A stretch of DNA of 64,000 nucleotides from ECT2AJA-044 sp965658225 (GCA_965658225.1 CBFHRK010000001.1:1-64000), one strand, 5' to 3'. Counted from the first letter of the stretch, positions 1-9,203 are shown. Made by a program: numbers and translations. The notes: generated by a model not told the origin, from the sequence alone.

Positions 1-113
1 ATGGCGCCCGTATCGATGTAAACGAAGTTTAATTTCCCAGCAAGCTCGCGAGCCATAGTACTTTTACCCGTGCTTGAATGCCCATCAACGGCGATTATTA
101 TCGGTCGTTTCAT
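1..113 (-). CDS. cmk: Cytidylate kinase, N-terminal fragment (runs off the left edge)
   Basis: Reading leftwards from the ATG at 113, the protein starts MKRPIIIAVDGHSSTGKST and continues MARELAGKLNFVYIDTGAM. This is the P-loop (GHSSTGKST) and the start of the substrate region (DTGAM) of CMP kinase, which phosphorylates CMP and dCMP in the cytosol. Only 37 codons are inside the window; the rest lies beyond the edge. It starts 7 nt after the porQ stop on the same strand, so the two are probably co-transcribed. A porQ-cmk pair is, as I recall, common in Bacteroidota, which supports both calls. Confidence 0.9.
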   Translation of the reverse strand, partial: MKRPIIIAVDGHSSTGKSTMARELAGKLNFVYIDTGA

Positions 114-120
114 AAGATCA

Positions 121-1149
121 TTAAATACCTCCGAGAAGGGTTTCTAAATTCGTACTTATGCTGAAGTGATTTGAAGCACCTGATACGTGGTAAGTAGCCC
201 GCCCGTAATCCAATCGGAATTTCTTTAAACGGAGTCCAAATCCCCATGAAAATCCCGCTCCCGATCTACGGGTGGCTATCGCCATTTCTTGTGATCGGCG
301 GAAGTTATAACCTGCGCGAATATTGAATGCCGACTCGGGAAACAGCTCTGCTCCAATCACGAAATGACTCATTACCTTTTGGCCAAAAGTAGCTTCCGTA
401 TTGATTGGGTCACCTGTTAATGGGTCTGTTTGATTGGCATTGGGATCGTCGTACGTTAAATTGATTTGCTCCAAATGTTCGGCGGCAATATGCCATCGAA
501 GTGGCATGTGTTCCGGCTTCCCGCTGATGGCCATTTTCAATTCAAAAGGCACCGGCTCGCGATTACCACTATAACTTGTTATTTGTAGGCCTACGTTACT
601 CACTATAAAACTGGCCGTTAAATCGCTGTTTTTGGCATGCCAAGAGACTGCATAATCGGAGGCGAGCCCTATACTCCCGTATCGCTCCATCGCCGAAATA
701 ATTAGTTTTACGTTTGCACCCACACTCCAGCTTGAATCAAGCCACATGCCGTATCCGGCCGTTAGGGCGACATCGGAACCCGAAAACTCCCCTAAAATAT
801 TCCCGAATTCATCGGCCTCTGTAAACGTTCCGTAATTGACGTACTTTACCCCCATGCTCAGAACACCGTTCTTCAGCTTTCGTCCATAAGCGATTTGACC
901 GTAATTGACATCATCGAAGTAATTGACATAATTCAACGACAGTTGTCCGGTAGACGCTTCGGTTAAAACGGACGGGTTCCAGAGCCCCACGTTGATATCG
1001 CCATCGGGCGTAGCAAGCAACTCCCCGCCCATTGCGGCCACTCGGGGCGACATAACCAAGGTGAGGAATTCATAAGCGTGACGACCGCCCGGTTGGGCAG
1101 ACGCTTGAACAAGGAGCAATAAGGCAATCCCGAAGAATCCTTTTTTCAT
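121..1149 (-). CDS. porQ: Type IX secretion system protein PorQ
   Basis: A 342-residue protein with a signal peptide (MKKGFFGIALLLLVQASAQ) and a barrel-like body of short amphipathic strands. The start of the mature part (HAYEFLTLVMSPRVAAMGG, then NVGLWNPSVL) is typical of PorQ, which resembles PorV and helps T9SS cargo leave the outer membrane and reach the cell surface. The length matches the family. The next gene is cmk, the usual partner. It is divergent from the sulfite dehydrogenase operon across about 190 nt. The sorting-domain proteins at 32417-35687 are plausible clients, though that is inference. Confidence 0.85.
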   Translation of the reverse strand: MKKGFFGIALLLLVQASAQPGGRHAYEFLTLVMSPRVAAMGGELLATPDGDINVGLWNPSVLTEASTGQLSLNYVNYFDDVNYGQIAYGRKLKNGVLSMGVKYVNYGTFTEADEFGNILGEFSGSDVALTAGYGMWLDSSWSVGANVKLIISAMERYGSIGLASDYAVSWHAKNSDLTASFIVSNVGLQITSYSGNREPVPFELKMAISGKPEHMPLRWHIAAEHLEQINLTYDDPNANQTDPLTGDPINTEATFGQKVMSHFVIGAELFPESAFNIRAGYNFRRSQEMAIATRRSGAGFSWGFGLRLKKFRLDYGRATYHVSGASNHFSISTNLETLLGGI

Positions 1150-1266
1150 GGGCGCAAGATAGTAGATGTAATTGTAACGAAAGAAGAGAAACGCTATTGC
1201 GCAGAGCCATTCTTGAAATATAGAATAAGTGTCACCCTACGGATCTCATCAAGACTAAATAAAAAG

Positions 1267-1280
1267 GTGACCTGCATCAC
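1267..1280. promoter_or_regulatory. Possible CRP/FNR-type operator
   Basis: GTGA-N6-TCAC (spacer cctgca) is a perfect dyad of the CRP/FNR type. It lies 22 nt before a -7-like box TATTTTCG at 1303-1310, which has no recognisable -33 element. That is the arrangement expected for an activator-dependent promoter of the sulfite dehydrogenase operon. The site is seen; the regulator is not known. Confidence 0.4.
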
Positions 1281-1302
1281 AGTAGTTCGTTTCGAAACGG
1301 TC

Positions 1303-1310
1303 TATTTTCG
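1303..1310 (+). promoter_or_regulatory. -7-like promoter box of the sulfite dehydrogenase operon
   Basis: TATTTTCG differs by one base from the Bacteroidota -7 consensus TAnnTTTG and lies 31 nt before the ATG at 1342. No TTTG is found at the expected upstream spacing. Confidence 0.4.
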
Positions 1311-1341
1311 CCGTATATTGGTGAAACGTACACCGTTCAAT

Positions 1342-2664
1342 ATGGAAAAAGCTAAAATAGAAAGTAAAGGAATTCACGAACTCTACGCCCAAGAAGGCGA
1401 AAAGGCCGCGGAAGTATTGTGGGGAAATTCGGACAAAGGCATAAACAGGAGAGGGTTTTTATCGAAAACGGCGTTGACCGCGCTCGGGACTGTTTTGGGG
1501 GCCCCTATGGTTTTTGGATCTAATTTTCCGGCACGACTCATACCCGCACTGCTGGCAGATTCGGATGATCCTTTTGAACTAGACGGGAAAAGTCGTGAAC
1601 TCACTGTACTAAATGATCGCCCTTGGAACATTGAGACTCCAGCTCATTTGCTTGACGATCGCGTGACGCCGGCCGATAAATTCTTCGTACGAAACAACGG
1701 CCGACTCCCCGCGGACTTTAATGCGGCCACCTGGACCTTGACTATAGAGGGTGAATCGGTTAAAGCGCCGAAAACCTATACTATTCAAGAACTCAAGTCA
1801 AAATTCAAAGAATACACCTATCAATTGGTTTTGGAGTGCGGTGGAAACGGCAGAGCCGAATTTAATCCGCCCGCCAAAGGAAATCAATGGACGACTGGCG
1901 GGGTGGCCTGCGCCGCATGGACGGGCGTACGCTTGAAAGATATTTTGAACGATGTTGGACTCAAAAGCGATGCCGTTTATATTGGGTACGAAGGGGCGGA
2001 TATTCACCTCAGTGGAGATCCAGATAAAGTGGTTATTTCTCGGGGCGTACCCATTGAAAAGGCGCTTCAAGATGAATCGATTATCGCCTATGAAATGAAC
2101 GGAGCGCCCATTCCGAAATACAATGGATACCCTTTGCGATTGGTGTTGGGCGGTTGGCCAGCGAGTGTTTCTGGAAAATGGCTTACTAAAATTCTGGTGC
2201 GCGACCGAGTGCACGACGGACCAAAGATGGAAGCTCCCAGTTATCGAATTCCCTGCGAGCCCGTGGAGCCGGGTGCTGAAGTCAAAAATGAGGACATGTG
2301 TATTATTGAATCGATGCCCGTGAAATCCTTGATTACCTATCCGAAAACCGGCGGCATATTGGACTTCGGCAAAAAGTTAAAGGTTCGCGGACATGCTTGG
2401 GCTGGCGAACGCAATGTCAAAAGCATGCAAGTGAGCATCGATTTTGGCGCTACGTGGCAACTGGCCGAATTAGAAGCGCCAATTAACCGTTTGGCATGGC
2501 AACACTGGGAAGCCACCTTGGATTTTCCTCAGAAAGGTTATTATGAAGTTTGGGCGAAAGCCACAGATGACCAAGGCGTTTCCCAACCCATGATTACTCC
2601 CGGATGGAACCCAAAAGGCTATTTGAATAATGCAACACACCGCATTGCAATTAAAGTTGTTTAA
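1342..2664 (+). CDS. Tat-exported molybdopterin sulfite dehydrogenase (SorA/SoxC-like)
   Basis: About 440 residues of the sulfite oxidase family, which oxidise sulfite to sulfate with a molybdenum cofactor and pass electrons to cytochrome c. A twin-arginine signal (NRRGFLSKTALTALG) sits near residue 35 of the ATG-1342 protein, so it is probably folded before export to the periplasm. LVLECGGNGR carries the molybdenum-binding cysteine; the dimerisation domain follows (WAGERNVKSMQVSIDFG). An upstream in-frame ATG at 1213 would put 43 unlikely residues before the Tat signal, so I prefer 1342. The next gene encodes a c-type cytochrome, as in sulfite dehydrogenase systems. Substrate is inferred from family and context. 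Confidence 0.8.
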   Translation: MEKAKIESKGIHELYAQEGEKAAEVLWGNSDKGINRRGFLSKTALTALGTVLGAPMVFGSNFPARLIPALLADSDDPFELDGKSRELTVLNDRPWNIETPAHLLDDRVTPADKFFVRNNGRLPADFNAATWTLTIEGESVKAPKTYTIQELKSKFKEYTYQLVLECGGNGRAEFNPPAKGNQWTTGGVACAAWTGVRLKDILNDVGLKSDAVYIGYEGADIHLSGDPDKVVISRGVPIEKALQDESIIAYEMNGAPIPKYNGYPLRLVLGGWPASVSGKWLTKILVRDRVHDGPKMEAPSYRIPCEPVEPGAEVKNEDMCIIESMPVKSLITYPKTGGILDFGKKLKVRGHAWAGERNVKSMQVSIDFGATWQLAELEAPINRLAWQHWEATLDFPQKGYYEVWAKATDDQGVSQPMITPGWNPKGYLNNATHRIAIKVV

Positions 2665-2677
2665 GTAGGTCGTGCGG

Positions 2678-3163
2678 ATGAAGGAAGGGAATAACAAAGA
2701 ATCTGTTTTAAAGCTACTTTCGAGCCTAACCGGCTTGGTGGTATTGTCCATGATGCTGGTATCTGTGTTCTCCATTTATTTAATCCGGCCACAGACCTTT
2801 GACGTGGGCCACCTGTTTCCCGATCCGCCCGAGAGGGCGAAAGCGAGCAATTTAGCGACTGAAGATGCCTCTGAAAAAGTTGAAAACGGAATCCACTTGG
2901 CAACGGGACTTGTATTCGATGATCGATTCGACATTGTACGATCGAGCTGCACTTCCTGTCATAGTGCCAAGCTCATTACGCAGAATAGAATGTCGCGAGA
3001 TAACTGGGAGAAGACGATTCGCTGGATGCAGGAAACGCAGAAGCTGTGGGACCTAGGGCCAAATGAACCCATGATATTAGACTATTTAGCAGAGTATTAC
3101 GCACCGGTCAGTTTTGGTCGACGCAAAAACTTAGAAATAACAGAATGGTACGTAATCGAATAA
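2678..3163 (+). CDS. Membrane-anchored monoheme cytochrome c, probable electron acceptor of the sulfite dehydrogenase
   Basis: About 161 residues. One N-terminal membrane helix (LSSLTGLVVLSMMLVSVFSIY) is followed by a periplasmic part with a single heme motif CTSCH and downstream methionines that could be the distal ligand. It follows the dehydrogenase by 13 nt and overlaps the rhodanese gene by 19 nt, so an operon is likely. It matches the small cytochrome partner of SorA-type enzymes. A GTG at 2672 is an alternative start; I chose the ATG. A dispersed palindrome lies in the coding region at 2822-2839. Confidence 0.75.
   Translation: MKEGNNKESVLKLLSSLTGLVVLSMMLVSVFSIYLIRPQTFDVGHLFPDPPERAKASNLATEDASEKVENGIHLATGLVFDDRFDIVRSSCTSCHSAKLITQNRMSRDNWEKTIRWMQETQKLWDLGPNEPMILDYLAEYYAPVSFGRRKNLEITEWYVIE
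2822..2839 (-). repeat. Dispersed palindrome (arm type CGCCC/GGGCG)
   Basis: Read on the minus strand: CGCCCTCTCGGGCGGATC. Fits the family form CCT-NN-CGG with complementary arms and trailing GAT. It lies inside the monoheme cytochrome gene. Confidence 0.65.
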
Positions 3164-4113
3164 TAGGAATCGTTTTAATTCTTATAGTATTTGGGGCCTG
3201 CGGCCCGAAAGAAAACAGTTCGGCGGTGGAAGAAATTTCCGATTCCCCAATGGAAGTTGCTGTTTCAGACCTCAGCCCCTATTTGCTCAGTATCTCGGAA
3301 GCGGAGAATGCGGCGAACATCGATTCTTACGTATTCATCGACCTTCGGAAAAAAGAGGCCTTTCAAACAGGACATATCCCCGGAGCCCGCTCGGTATGGC
3401 GGCCAGATATTCAAAACTTGGACCTCCCCTATGGCGGAATGCGCGCAACTAAAGAGTCGCTCGCCGAACTGATGGGCAAACTCGGGATTTCAACCGAAAA
3501 AAAGATTGTCATTTACGACGAAAAAGGCAATGTGGATGCTGCACGCTTATGGTGGATGCTGCAGCTGTACGGTCACGAAGATAGCTACCTGTTTAACGGT
3601 GGGCTTTCTGCCTGGAAAAACGCCTCATTGCCATTAGATACGGCTGATTCAAATCATGCCACTACCCTATTTGAATTTACCGGTGAGGGGAAACAAGACT
3701 GGTTAGCAAACAAAGAGGAGGTACTTGATTTTTCTCAAAGTAATTCGGGGGTTTTACTGGACACTCGGAGCGAAAAGGAGTTTACCGGAGAAGAAATGAA
3801 ATCAGGTGCGTTTCGCTCGGGTCACATTCCTGGGGCAAAATGGATCGATTACATCTACGCCATCCGTTACAATAGCGATCAAGAGTTTTTGACACTTGAA
3901 GAATTAACTGAAGTGTATACTTCGATGGGCGCTTCCAAAGACACGCCCATTATTGTTTATTGTCAAAGTGGTGTTCGATCGGCGCACACAACCTTTGTTC
4001 TTCGGGAGTTGTTAGGATTCGAGAATGTGAAGAATTACGACGGATCGTGGATCGAGTGGAGTTATTTTAATGAATTGCCTATCGCGGTGGTTTCGAAAGA
4101 CGAAACACCCTAA
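3145..4113 (+). CDS. Lipoprotein with two rhodanese domains (sulfurtransferase)
   Basis: 322 residues. The signal peptide ends in a lipobox (VFGAC, Cys19), so it is probably membrane-anchored. There are two rhodanese domains. The first (about residues 50-165) has YDEKGNVDAARLWW where the active loop would be and lacks the cysteine. The second (about 185-315) keeps the active-site loop CQSGVRS. This matches thiosulfate or mercaptopyruvate sulfurtransferases, in which only the C-terminal domain is catalytic. It overlaps the cytochrome gene by 19 nt, placing it in the sulfite/sulfur operon. The lipobox codons lie in a copy of the dispersed palindrome (3194-3208). Confidence 0.8.
   Translation: MVRNRIIGIVLILIVFGACGPKENSSAVEEISDSPMEVAVSDLSPYLLSISEAENAANIDSYVFIDLRKKEAFQTGHIPGARSVWRPDIQNLDLPYGGMRATKESLAELMGKLGISTEKKIVIYDEKGNVDAARLWWMLQLYGHEDSYLFNGGLSAWKNASLPLDTADSNHATTLFEFTGEGKQDWLANKEEVLDFSQSNSGVLLDTRSEKEFTGEEMKSGAFRSGHIPGAKWIDYIYAIRYNSDQEFLTLEELTEVYTSMGASKDTPIIVYCQSGVRSAHTTFVLRELLGFENVKNYDGSWIEWSYFNELPIAVVSKDETP
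3194..3208 (+). repeat. Dispersed palindrome (arm type GGGCC/GGCCC), in the lipobox
   Basis: GGGCCTGCGGCCCGA, loop TGC. It encodes part of the lipobox and first mature residues of the rhodanese lipoprotein. The trailing T of GAT is replaced by A. Confidence 0.75.
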
Positions 4114-4125
4114 AAAGAAAGCTAT

Positions 4126-5031
4126 ATGGAACGTTATTTTGATGCCTTTTGGCAAGCAACAACCAATTTCGCAGGATATACTTGGCGCGAAATTACATTT
4201 CAAGTAGATCCTTGGTATGTGAATTATTTCTGGTGGCTGGTGGTACTTTCGCTGGCTGTATGGGGACTTGAAATTGCCTTCCCGTGGAGGAAAAACCAAG
4301 CCATTGTTCGCAAAGACTTCTGGCTCGATGCATTCTACATGTTCTTCAACTTTTACATTTTTAAGATTGTCATTTTCATGGCGTTCTCTGAATGGACGTG
4401 GATGTTCGTGTCCGATATTTTTGGACAAGGTTGGGAAAACAAGCTCATATTGGTTGACATGCAGAAGTACCCGCAGTGGTTACAGTTACTCGTGTTCTTC
4501 GTGGCAACTGATTTTGTTCAATGGTTTACACATGTGCTTTTGCATCGCGTACCTTTCTTTTGGCGCTTTCACAAGGTGCACCACAGTGTGGAGGAAATGG
4601 GCTTTGCCGCCCACCTCCGCTATCACTGGATGGAAAACGTATTCTACACCCCAATGAAGTACATTATGGTAATGCTGATTGGGAATTTTTATCCTAGCCA
4701 AGCTTTTATCGTATTCTACGTTGCAATCGCCATTGGGCACTTGAATCACGCCAATATCCATCTCACCTACGGGCCTTTAAAGTATATTTTCAATAATCCA
4801 GTGATGCACTTGTGGCACCATGTATACAATTTGCCTAACGGCAAGAAATACGGGCTCAACTACGGAATCTCTTTGAGCCTATGGGATTATATTTTTGGAA
4901 CGGCGAGTATCCCAGAAGACGATGCGAATATCAAACTAGGTTTTCCAGGAATGAATCACTTTCCAAAAACGTTTTGGAGTCAACTCGGCTACGGCTGGAA
5001 TTTAACGAAATTCGAAAAAAAGGAAGAGTGA
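4126..5031 (+). CDS. Sterol desaturase / fatty acid hydroxylase family membrane protein
   Basis: 301 residues, several membrane helices and the histidine clusters of the di-iron hydroxylase family: HVLLH, HKVHH and HLWHH, plus HLNHANIH. Such enzymes hydroxylate or desaturate lipids in the membrane. It follows the rhodanese gene by 12 nt on the same strand and may be co-transcribed, but a link to sulfur oxidation is not obvious. The substrate cannot be told from sequence alone. Confidence 0.8.
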   Translation: MERYFDAFWQATTNFAGYTWREITFQVDPWYVNYFWWLVVLSLAVWGLEIAFPWRKNQAIVRKDFWLDAFYMFFNFYIFKIVIFMAFSEWTWMFVSDIFGQGWENKLILVDMQKYPQWLQLLVFFVATDFVQWFTHVLLHRVPFFWRFHKVHHSVEEMGFAAHLRYHWMENVFYTPMKYIMVMLIGNFYPSQAFIVFYVAIAIGHLNHANIHLTYGPLKYIFNNPVMHLWHHVYNLPNGKKYGLNYGISLSLWDYIFGTASIPEDDANIKLGFPGMNHFPKTFWSQLGYGWNLTKFEKKEE

Positions 5032-5033
5032 CC

Positions 5034-5050
5034 ATCAGGCCGCCAGGCCC
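5034..5050 (-). repeat. Dispersed palindrome (GGGCC/GGCCT), intergenic
   Basis: Minus strand: GGGCCTGGCGGCCTGAT. It begins 2 nt after the hydroxylase stop; one arm pair is a G-T wobble. The remaining gap to 5154 shows no gene. Confidence 0.6.
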
Positions 5051-5154
5051 AATAAAAAGAATACAAAAGCGCAGTAGAAAACCCATTATTTGGCAAGGGC
5101 ATGCATTGGCATCTGATTCATCCCAAAAAAATTAGCTGAGTTTCTTTGGTTGGA

Positions 5155-6660
5155 TTAAAATTGATGCGTGTAACCAATGATCATGTTCGTTTGGAAGTGC
5201 GTGAGCTTTGTTTCTGTTGGAACCGTACCCGTTAACACCTCATACGTTTCGTCATTGAAATCTATTGGATTAACCATATTTGCAATAGGTTCTCGGTCAT
5301 CAGCTTTTCCGGTGGCTAAATGAAAAACTAGGGTGAATTTTCCCGATTTTGTTGGCACAGTGAAACCCGCATTGTAATGTATAAAATCAATTTCCAGGGG
5401 GAGTAAGGACATAGCTCCTTCCCATTCCTTGGATTGCTCTGTTCGGTGATAATATTTGTCCGTTCTAAACCCTCCATGTACACTCCACCCATTCTTTAAA
5501 AAGTGTTCATAGCCGATTCCCCAGTTAAATACAGCGCGGTTACTTTCATAGATAGTCATGTAATTAGGGCGCTCAAGAAAGGGCTCCAGAAAGGGCGGAT
5601 TGATTAGATCCCGCCGTTGATCTCCTCGAATTACGGCGTAGGTATCTATCGAGAAGAAGTATTCACCAGACCACATTATCCTTGCCGATTGAAGCGCATA
5701 TTCAGCTCCGAATCCAATTGATAAAGGCTTTTTATGATTGGTTGAAATCTTTTTGATTTTGTCACTTACTCGATAGTCGAACAGACCATTTACTAAGGTA
5801 TAGTCCAGAGAGTACGGTTTTCCTAAATTTTGCTGTTGTTGGTCACGCGTTACGTACCCTAAATCAATAAGTGGCATGCTTAAATTGATACTTGGTGCGG
5901 TTGCAGTAAGCCCTAATTTTAAACGCCCTTTTTCAAATGCTAAGCCTGCTTTCAGAATCACTTGGAAGTTTTCAAACTGAACTCTTTGAAGTGTTGTGTT
6001 TCTGGTTGTGTACCATGGTACAGTAGTTCCGTCTGGCAAATTCACAAAATTCGTCATTGGATAAGCTTCCAGGACCTTTTCAAATCGATTCAATTGCCAA
6101 CGATAAGTCCCGAATACCGAGAGCCCAAAAGAAAAGTAATCATTTAAGGGTCTTCCTACACCAATGCCAACCCATTGCTCGCTGAGTTCTTGGAAATAAT
6201 CCAATGAACCTGAAAAATGCTCTAAACCATCGATGGATTGGATAACATCAAAATCTTCTTCATGACGCTCATTAATGATCTTGAACCCGTAATGTCTTGA
6301 GAGCCAGTTAAAATTTATATGCCAAGGATTTTCCTCTTTGCCTACCTCAAAAACACCACTGAGCATTTGAGGGTAGAGTAAATATCCCCCTGTAAATACA
6401 TCAACTTCTGGCCCTAGCCCATTTTCGAGCTTAAAATAGCGGTAACCATATACGTTCCCGGAGACAGAAATATCTGGATCCTTGATAAACCCCAGCGCGC
6501 CCGGATTGTAAAAAGCAGCACTGTTATCTCGCACCCCTGCAATCACATTTCCCGCAACTGCCGAACTCGGTGCTCCAAAAGTTTGAAACCAATAATTATT
6601 GTCTTGGGCCGATATCCCGGAATGAATGAATACAAAAATGAAGAGGATCACCTTCGCCAT
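5155..6660 (-). CDS. Outer membrane beta-barrel protein, OmpP1/FadL-like
   Basis: About 501 residues from the ATG at 6660, giving a signal peptide MAKVILFIFVFIHSGISAQ. The mature start (FGAPSSAVAGNVIAGVRDNSAAFYNPGAL) contains the asparagine-proline-glycine region seen in FadL/OmpP1-like barrels of Bacteroidota, and the chain ends in an aromatic residue (YTHQF) as outer membrane barrels often do. A likely role is passage of hydrophobic molecules across the outer membrane. The ATG 15 nt upstream would add MYLRA before the signal peptide. It runs in the same direction as lon, 24 nt downstream of it. Confidence 0.6.
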   Translation of the reverse strand: MAKVILFIFVFIHSGISAQDNNYWFQTFGAPSSAVAGNVIAGVRDNSAAFYNPGALGFIKDPDISVSGNVYGYRYFKLENGLGPEVDVFTGGYLLYPQMLSGVFEVGKEENPWHINFNWLSRHYGFKIINERHEEDFDVIQSIDGLEHFSGSLDYFQELSEQWVGIGVGRPLNDYFSFGLSVFGTYRWQLNRFEKVLEAYPMTNFVNLPDGTTVPWYTTRNTTLQRVQFENFQVILKAGLAFEKGRLKLGLTATAPSINLSMPLIDLGYVTRDQQQQNLGKPYSLDYTLVNGLFDYRVSDKIKKISTNHKKPLSIGFGAEYALQSARIMWSGEYFFSIDTYAVIRGDQRRDLINPPFLEPFLERPNYMTIYESNRAVFNWGIGYEHFLKNGWSVHGGFRTDKYYHRTEQSKEWEGAMSLLPLEIDFIHYNAGFTVPTKSGKFTLVFHLATGKADDREPIANMVNPIDFNDETYEVLTGTVPTETKLTHFQTNMIIGYTHQF

Positions 6661-6684
6661 AGCCCGAAGATACACAACTAACTG

Positions 6685-9153
6685 TCATTTTTTAGACCAA
6701 ATATTGAGATCCTTAGGGTCCTGAACCTTTTGCTTTAATAAGGCGAGTTCAAGAACCTCATCCATGTACTCTACATAGTGGAATTTCAATCCCTTTACGT
6801 ACTGCTCAGGAATTTCTTCAATATCTTTTCTGTTTTCAGCACAAAGTATGAGCTCTTTGATGTCGGCCCGCTTTGCGGCTAAGATCTTCTCTTTAATTCC
6901 GCCAACCGGCATCACGCGTCCTCTCAGCGTGATTTCACCTGTCATGGCCAATTTAGCTTTCACTTTACGCTGCGTGTACAAAGAAGCCAAACTGGTTAGC
7001 ATGGTAACTCCCGCCGAAGGACCATCTTTAGGAGTCGCTCCGGCCGGTACGTGAATGTGCAAGTTCCAATGATCAAAAATGCGGTAGTCGAGCCCGAGCT
7101 TATCCGCATTCGATTTCAAATACTCAAAGGCAATCGTTGCGCTTTCTTTCATCACATCGCCCAGGTTTCCTGTGAGCTTCATCATTCCTTTTCCTCTGCT
7201 TAAAGAGGATTCGATAAAGAGAATATCTCCGCCGCTAGGCGTCCATGCAAGTCCGGTTACCACCCCAGCTACGCTGTTGTCTTGATAGCGTTCGCGATTT
7301 ACCTTTTCAGGCCCGAGAATATCCGTCACTTGCTCCACTCCTACTTTCTCCGAAAACTCCTGTTCCATAGCAATGCTTTTCGCCGCGTTGCGAACGACTT
7401 TTGCGATTTGCTTTTCAAGTCCACGAACTCCCGATTCACGGGTGTAGCGCTCAACAATGTACTCCATTCCCTTTTTGGAAATTTGTACCTGACCTTTCTT
7501 AATTCCGTGCGCTTCAATTTGCTTTGGCAACAAATGGCGTTTGGCTATTTCAACTTTTTCTTCAACGGTGTATCCAGAAATTTCAATAATCTCCATTCGG
7601 TCGCGCAATGCAGGCTGAATAGATTGCAAGCTATTCGCAGTGGCGATAAACAAAACTTTAGACAAATCGTACCCCATTTCAAGGTAGTTATCGTAAAATT
7701 CACTGTTCTGCTCTGGATCGAGCACTTCCAACATAGCCGAACTGGGGTCGCCATGTAAATCGCGCGTGAGCTTGTCAATTTCGTCCAATACAAACACTGG
7801 ATTCGAAGTCTCGGCCTTTTTTAGGCTTTGAACAATTCGTCCGGGCATGGCTCCGATATAGGTTTTGCGGTGACCGCGAACTTCCGCTTCATCGCGCAAC
7901 CCGCCCAAGCTCATGCGCACATACTTCCGACCTAAAGCTCGTGCAACGGATTTCCCTAACGAAGTTTTACCAACCCCGGGAGGACCATACAAACATAAAA
8001 TTGGCGCTTTCATATCGCCCTTCAATTTAAGTACGGCCAAGTGTTCAATTATGCGTTCTTTCACTTTCTCAAGCCCATAGTGATCGCGATCAAGGACTTT
8101 TTGGGCGTGTTTCAAGTCGAAGTTATCCGCTGAATATTCGTTCCACGGAAGTTCGAGCAATAGGTCCAAATAATTCCGCTGAACCGTGAAATCGGGCGCT
8201 TGAGAATTCATTCTTCGAAGCTTGTTTAGCTCCTTCATAAATGTTTCTCCAACTTTCTCCGGCCAGTTTTTTGAGGCTGCCTTTTGTTCCATTTCCTGAA
8301 ACTCGGCTTCAAACGTTTTATCGCCTAATTCTTCTTGAATCGTTTTCATCTGCTGATGCAAGAAGTATTCGCGCTGTTGCTTATCGATGTCTACTTTTAC
8401 TTTACTCTGAATTTCATTCTTCATTTCAAGCAATTGCAGCTCAGAAGTAAGGTGTTTCAGTGTGTGCTGAGATCGAACATTGAGTTCGGCCATTTCGAGC
8501 ATCTTTTGTTTCTCTCCAACTTCCAAATTCATATTTGATGAAATGAAGTTGACCAAAAAGCTCGGGCTCTCAATATTATTGATCGCAAAAGAAGCCTCGG
8601 ACGGGATATTCGGCGAGTCCTTGATGATTTGAAGCGCTAAATCCTTGATAGCGACAACGGTAGCATTAAACTTTTCATCGTTCTGCTCCGGCTTCACCTC
8701 TTCCATTGGGCGAATCAAAGCTTTAAAATACGGATCTGTCTCCGTCATTTTCTCCAGATGGAAACGCTTTTTCCCTTGGATAATAACCGTTGTATTCCCA
8801 TCAGGCATACGGAACATACGAATGATGCGCGCCATGGTTCCCACCTTGTACACGTCGTTCTCCGCAGGTTCTTCAATTTTTTTGTCTAGTTGAGCAACTA
8901 CACCAATCGTTTTATCTCCGGCGTAGGCGTCTTTAATGAGTTTAATGCTTTTATCGCGGCCTACGGTGATAGGAATTACTACTCCTGGGAATAGAACGGT
9001 GTTTCGAAGTGGAAGAATAGGCAAGTCTTGCGGTACTTCTTCTGCATTCATTTGCTCCTCATCTTCAGAGGTCATTAGCGGAATAAACTCGCTATCCTCT
9101 TCCGTATAAGATCCAGATGAAAAGCCGCGTATGTCAAAATCGGATAAATCCAT
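6685..9153 (-). CDS. lon: ATP-dependent Lon protease
   Basis: 822 residues, normal length for LonA. Order: N-terminal substrate domain (PILPLRNTVLFPGVVIPI), coiled region, AAA+ module with Walker A GPPGVGKTSLGKS and Walker B VLDEID, and protease domain with catalytic serine in KDGPSAGVTM and lysine in GGIKEKILAA. It degrades damaged and regulatory proteins in the cytosol. No -7 box is obvious directly upstream; a dispersed palindrome sits 32 nt before the start codon (9186-9203). Confidence 0.97.
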   Translation of the reverse strand: MDLSDFDIRGFSSGSYTEEDSEFIPLMTSEDEEQMNAEEVPQDLPILPLRNTVLFPGVVIPITVGRDKSIKLIKDAYAGDKTIGVVAQLDKKIEEPAENDVYKVGTMARIIRMFRMPDGNTTVIIQGKKRFHLEKMTETDPYFKALIRPMEEVKPEQNDEKFNATVVAIKDLALQIIKDSPNIPSEASFAINNIESPSFLVNFISSNMNLEVGEKQKMLEMAELNVRSQHTLKHLTSELQLLEMKNEIQSKVKVDIDKQQREYFLHQQMKTIQEELGDKTFEAEFQEMEQKAASKNWPEKVGETFMKELNKLRRMNSQAPDFTVQRNYLDLLLELPWNEYSADNFDLKHAQKVLDRDHYGLEKVKERIIEHLAVLKLKGDMKAPILCLYGPPGVGKTSLGKSVARALGRKYVRMSLGGLRDEAEVRGHRKTYIGAMPGRIVQSLKKAETSNPVFVLDEIDKLTRDLHGDPSSAMLEVLDPEQNSEFYDNYLEMGYDLSKVLFIATANSLQSIQPALRDRMEIIEISGYTVEEKVEIAKRHLLPKQIEAHGIKKGQVQISKKGMEYIVERYTRESGVRGLEKQIAKVVRNAAKSIAMEQEFSEKVGVEQVTDILGPEKVNRERYQDNSVAGVVTGLAWTPSGGDILFIESSLSRGKGMMKLTGNLGDVMKESATIAFEYLKSNADKLGLDYRIFDHWNLHIHVPAGATPKDGPSAGVTMLTSLASLYTQRKVKAKLAMTGEITLRGRVMPVGGIKEKILAAKRADIKELILCAENRKDIEEIPEQYVKGLKFHYVEYMDEVLELALLKQKVQDPKDLNIWSKK

Positions 9154-9185
9154 ATTGTCGTATTGTCAGTTTGAGGGCATGTTTT

Positions 9186-9203
9186 AGCCCTTTCGGGCGG
9201 ATG
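9186..9203 (+). repeat. Dispersed palindrome (GCCC/GGGC) in the lon leader
   Basis: AGCCCTTTCGGGCGGATG, between the GlmU-like gene and lon, in what would be the lon promoter or 5' leader. Confidence 0.6.
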
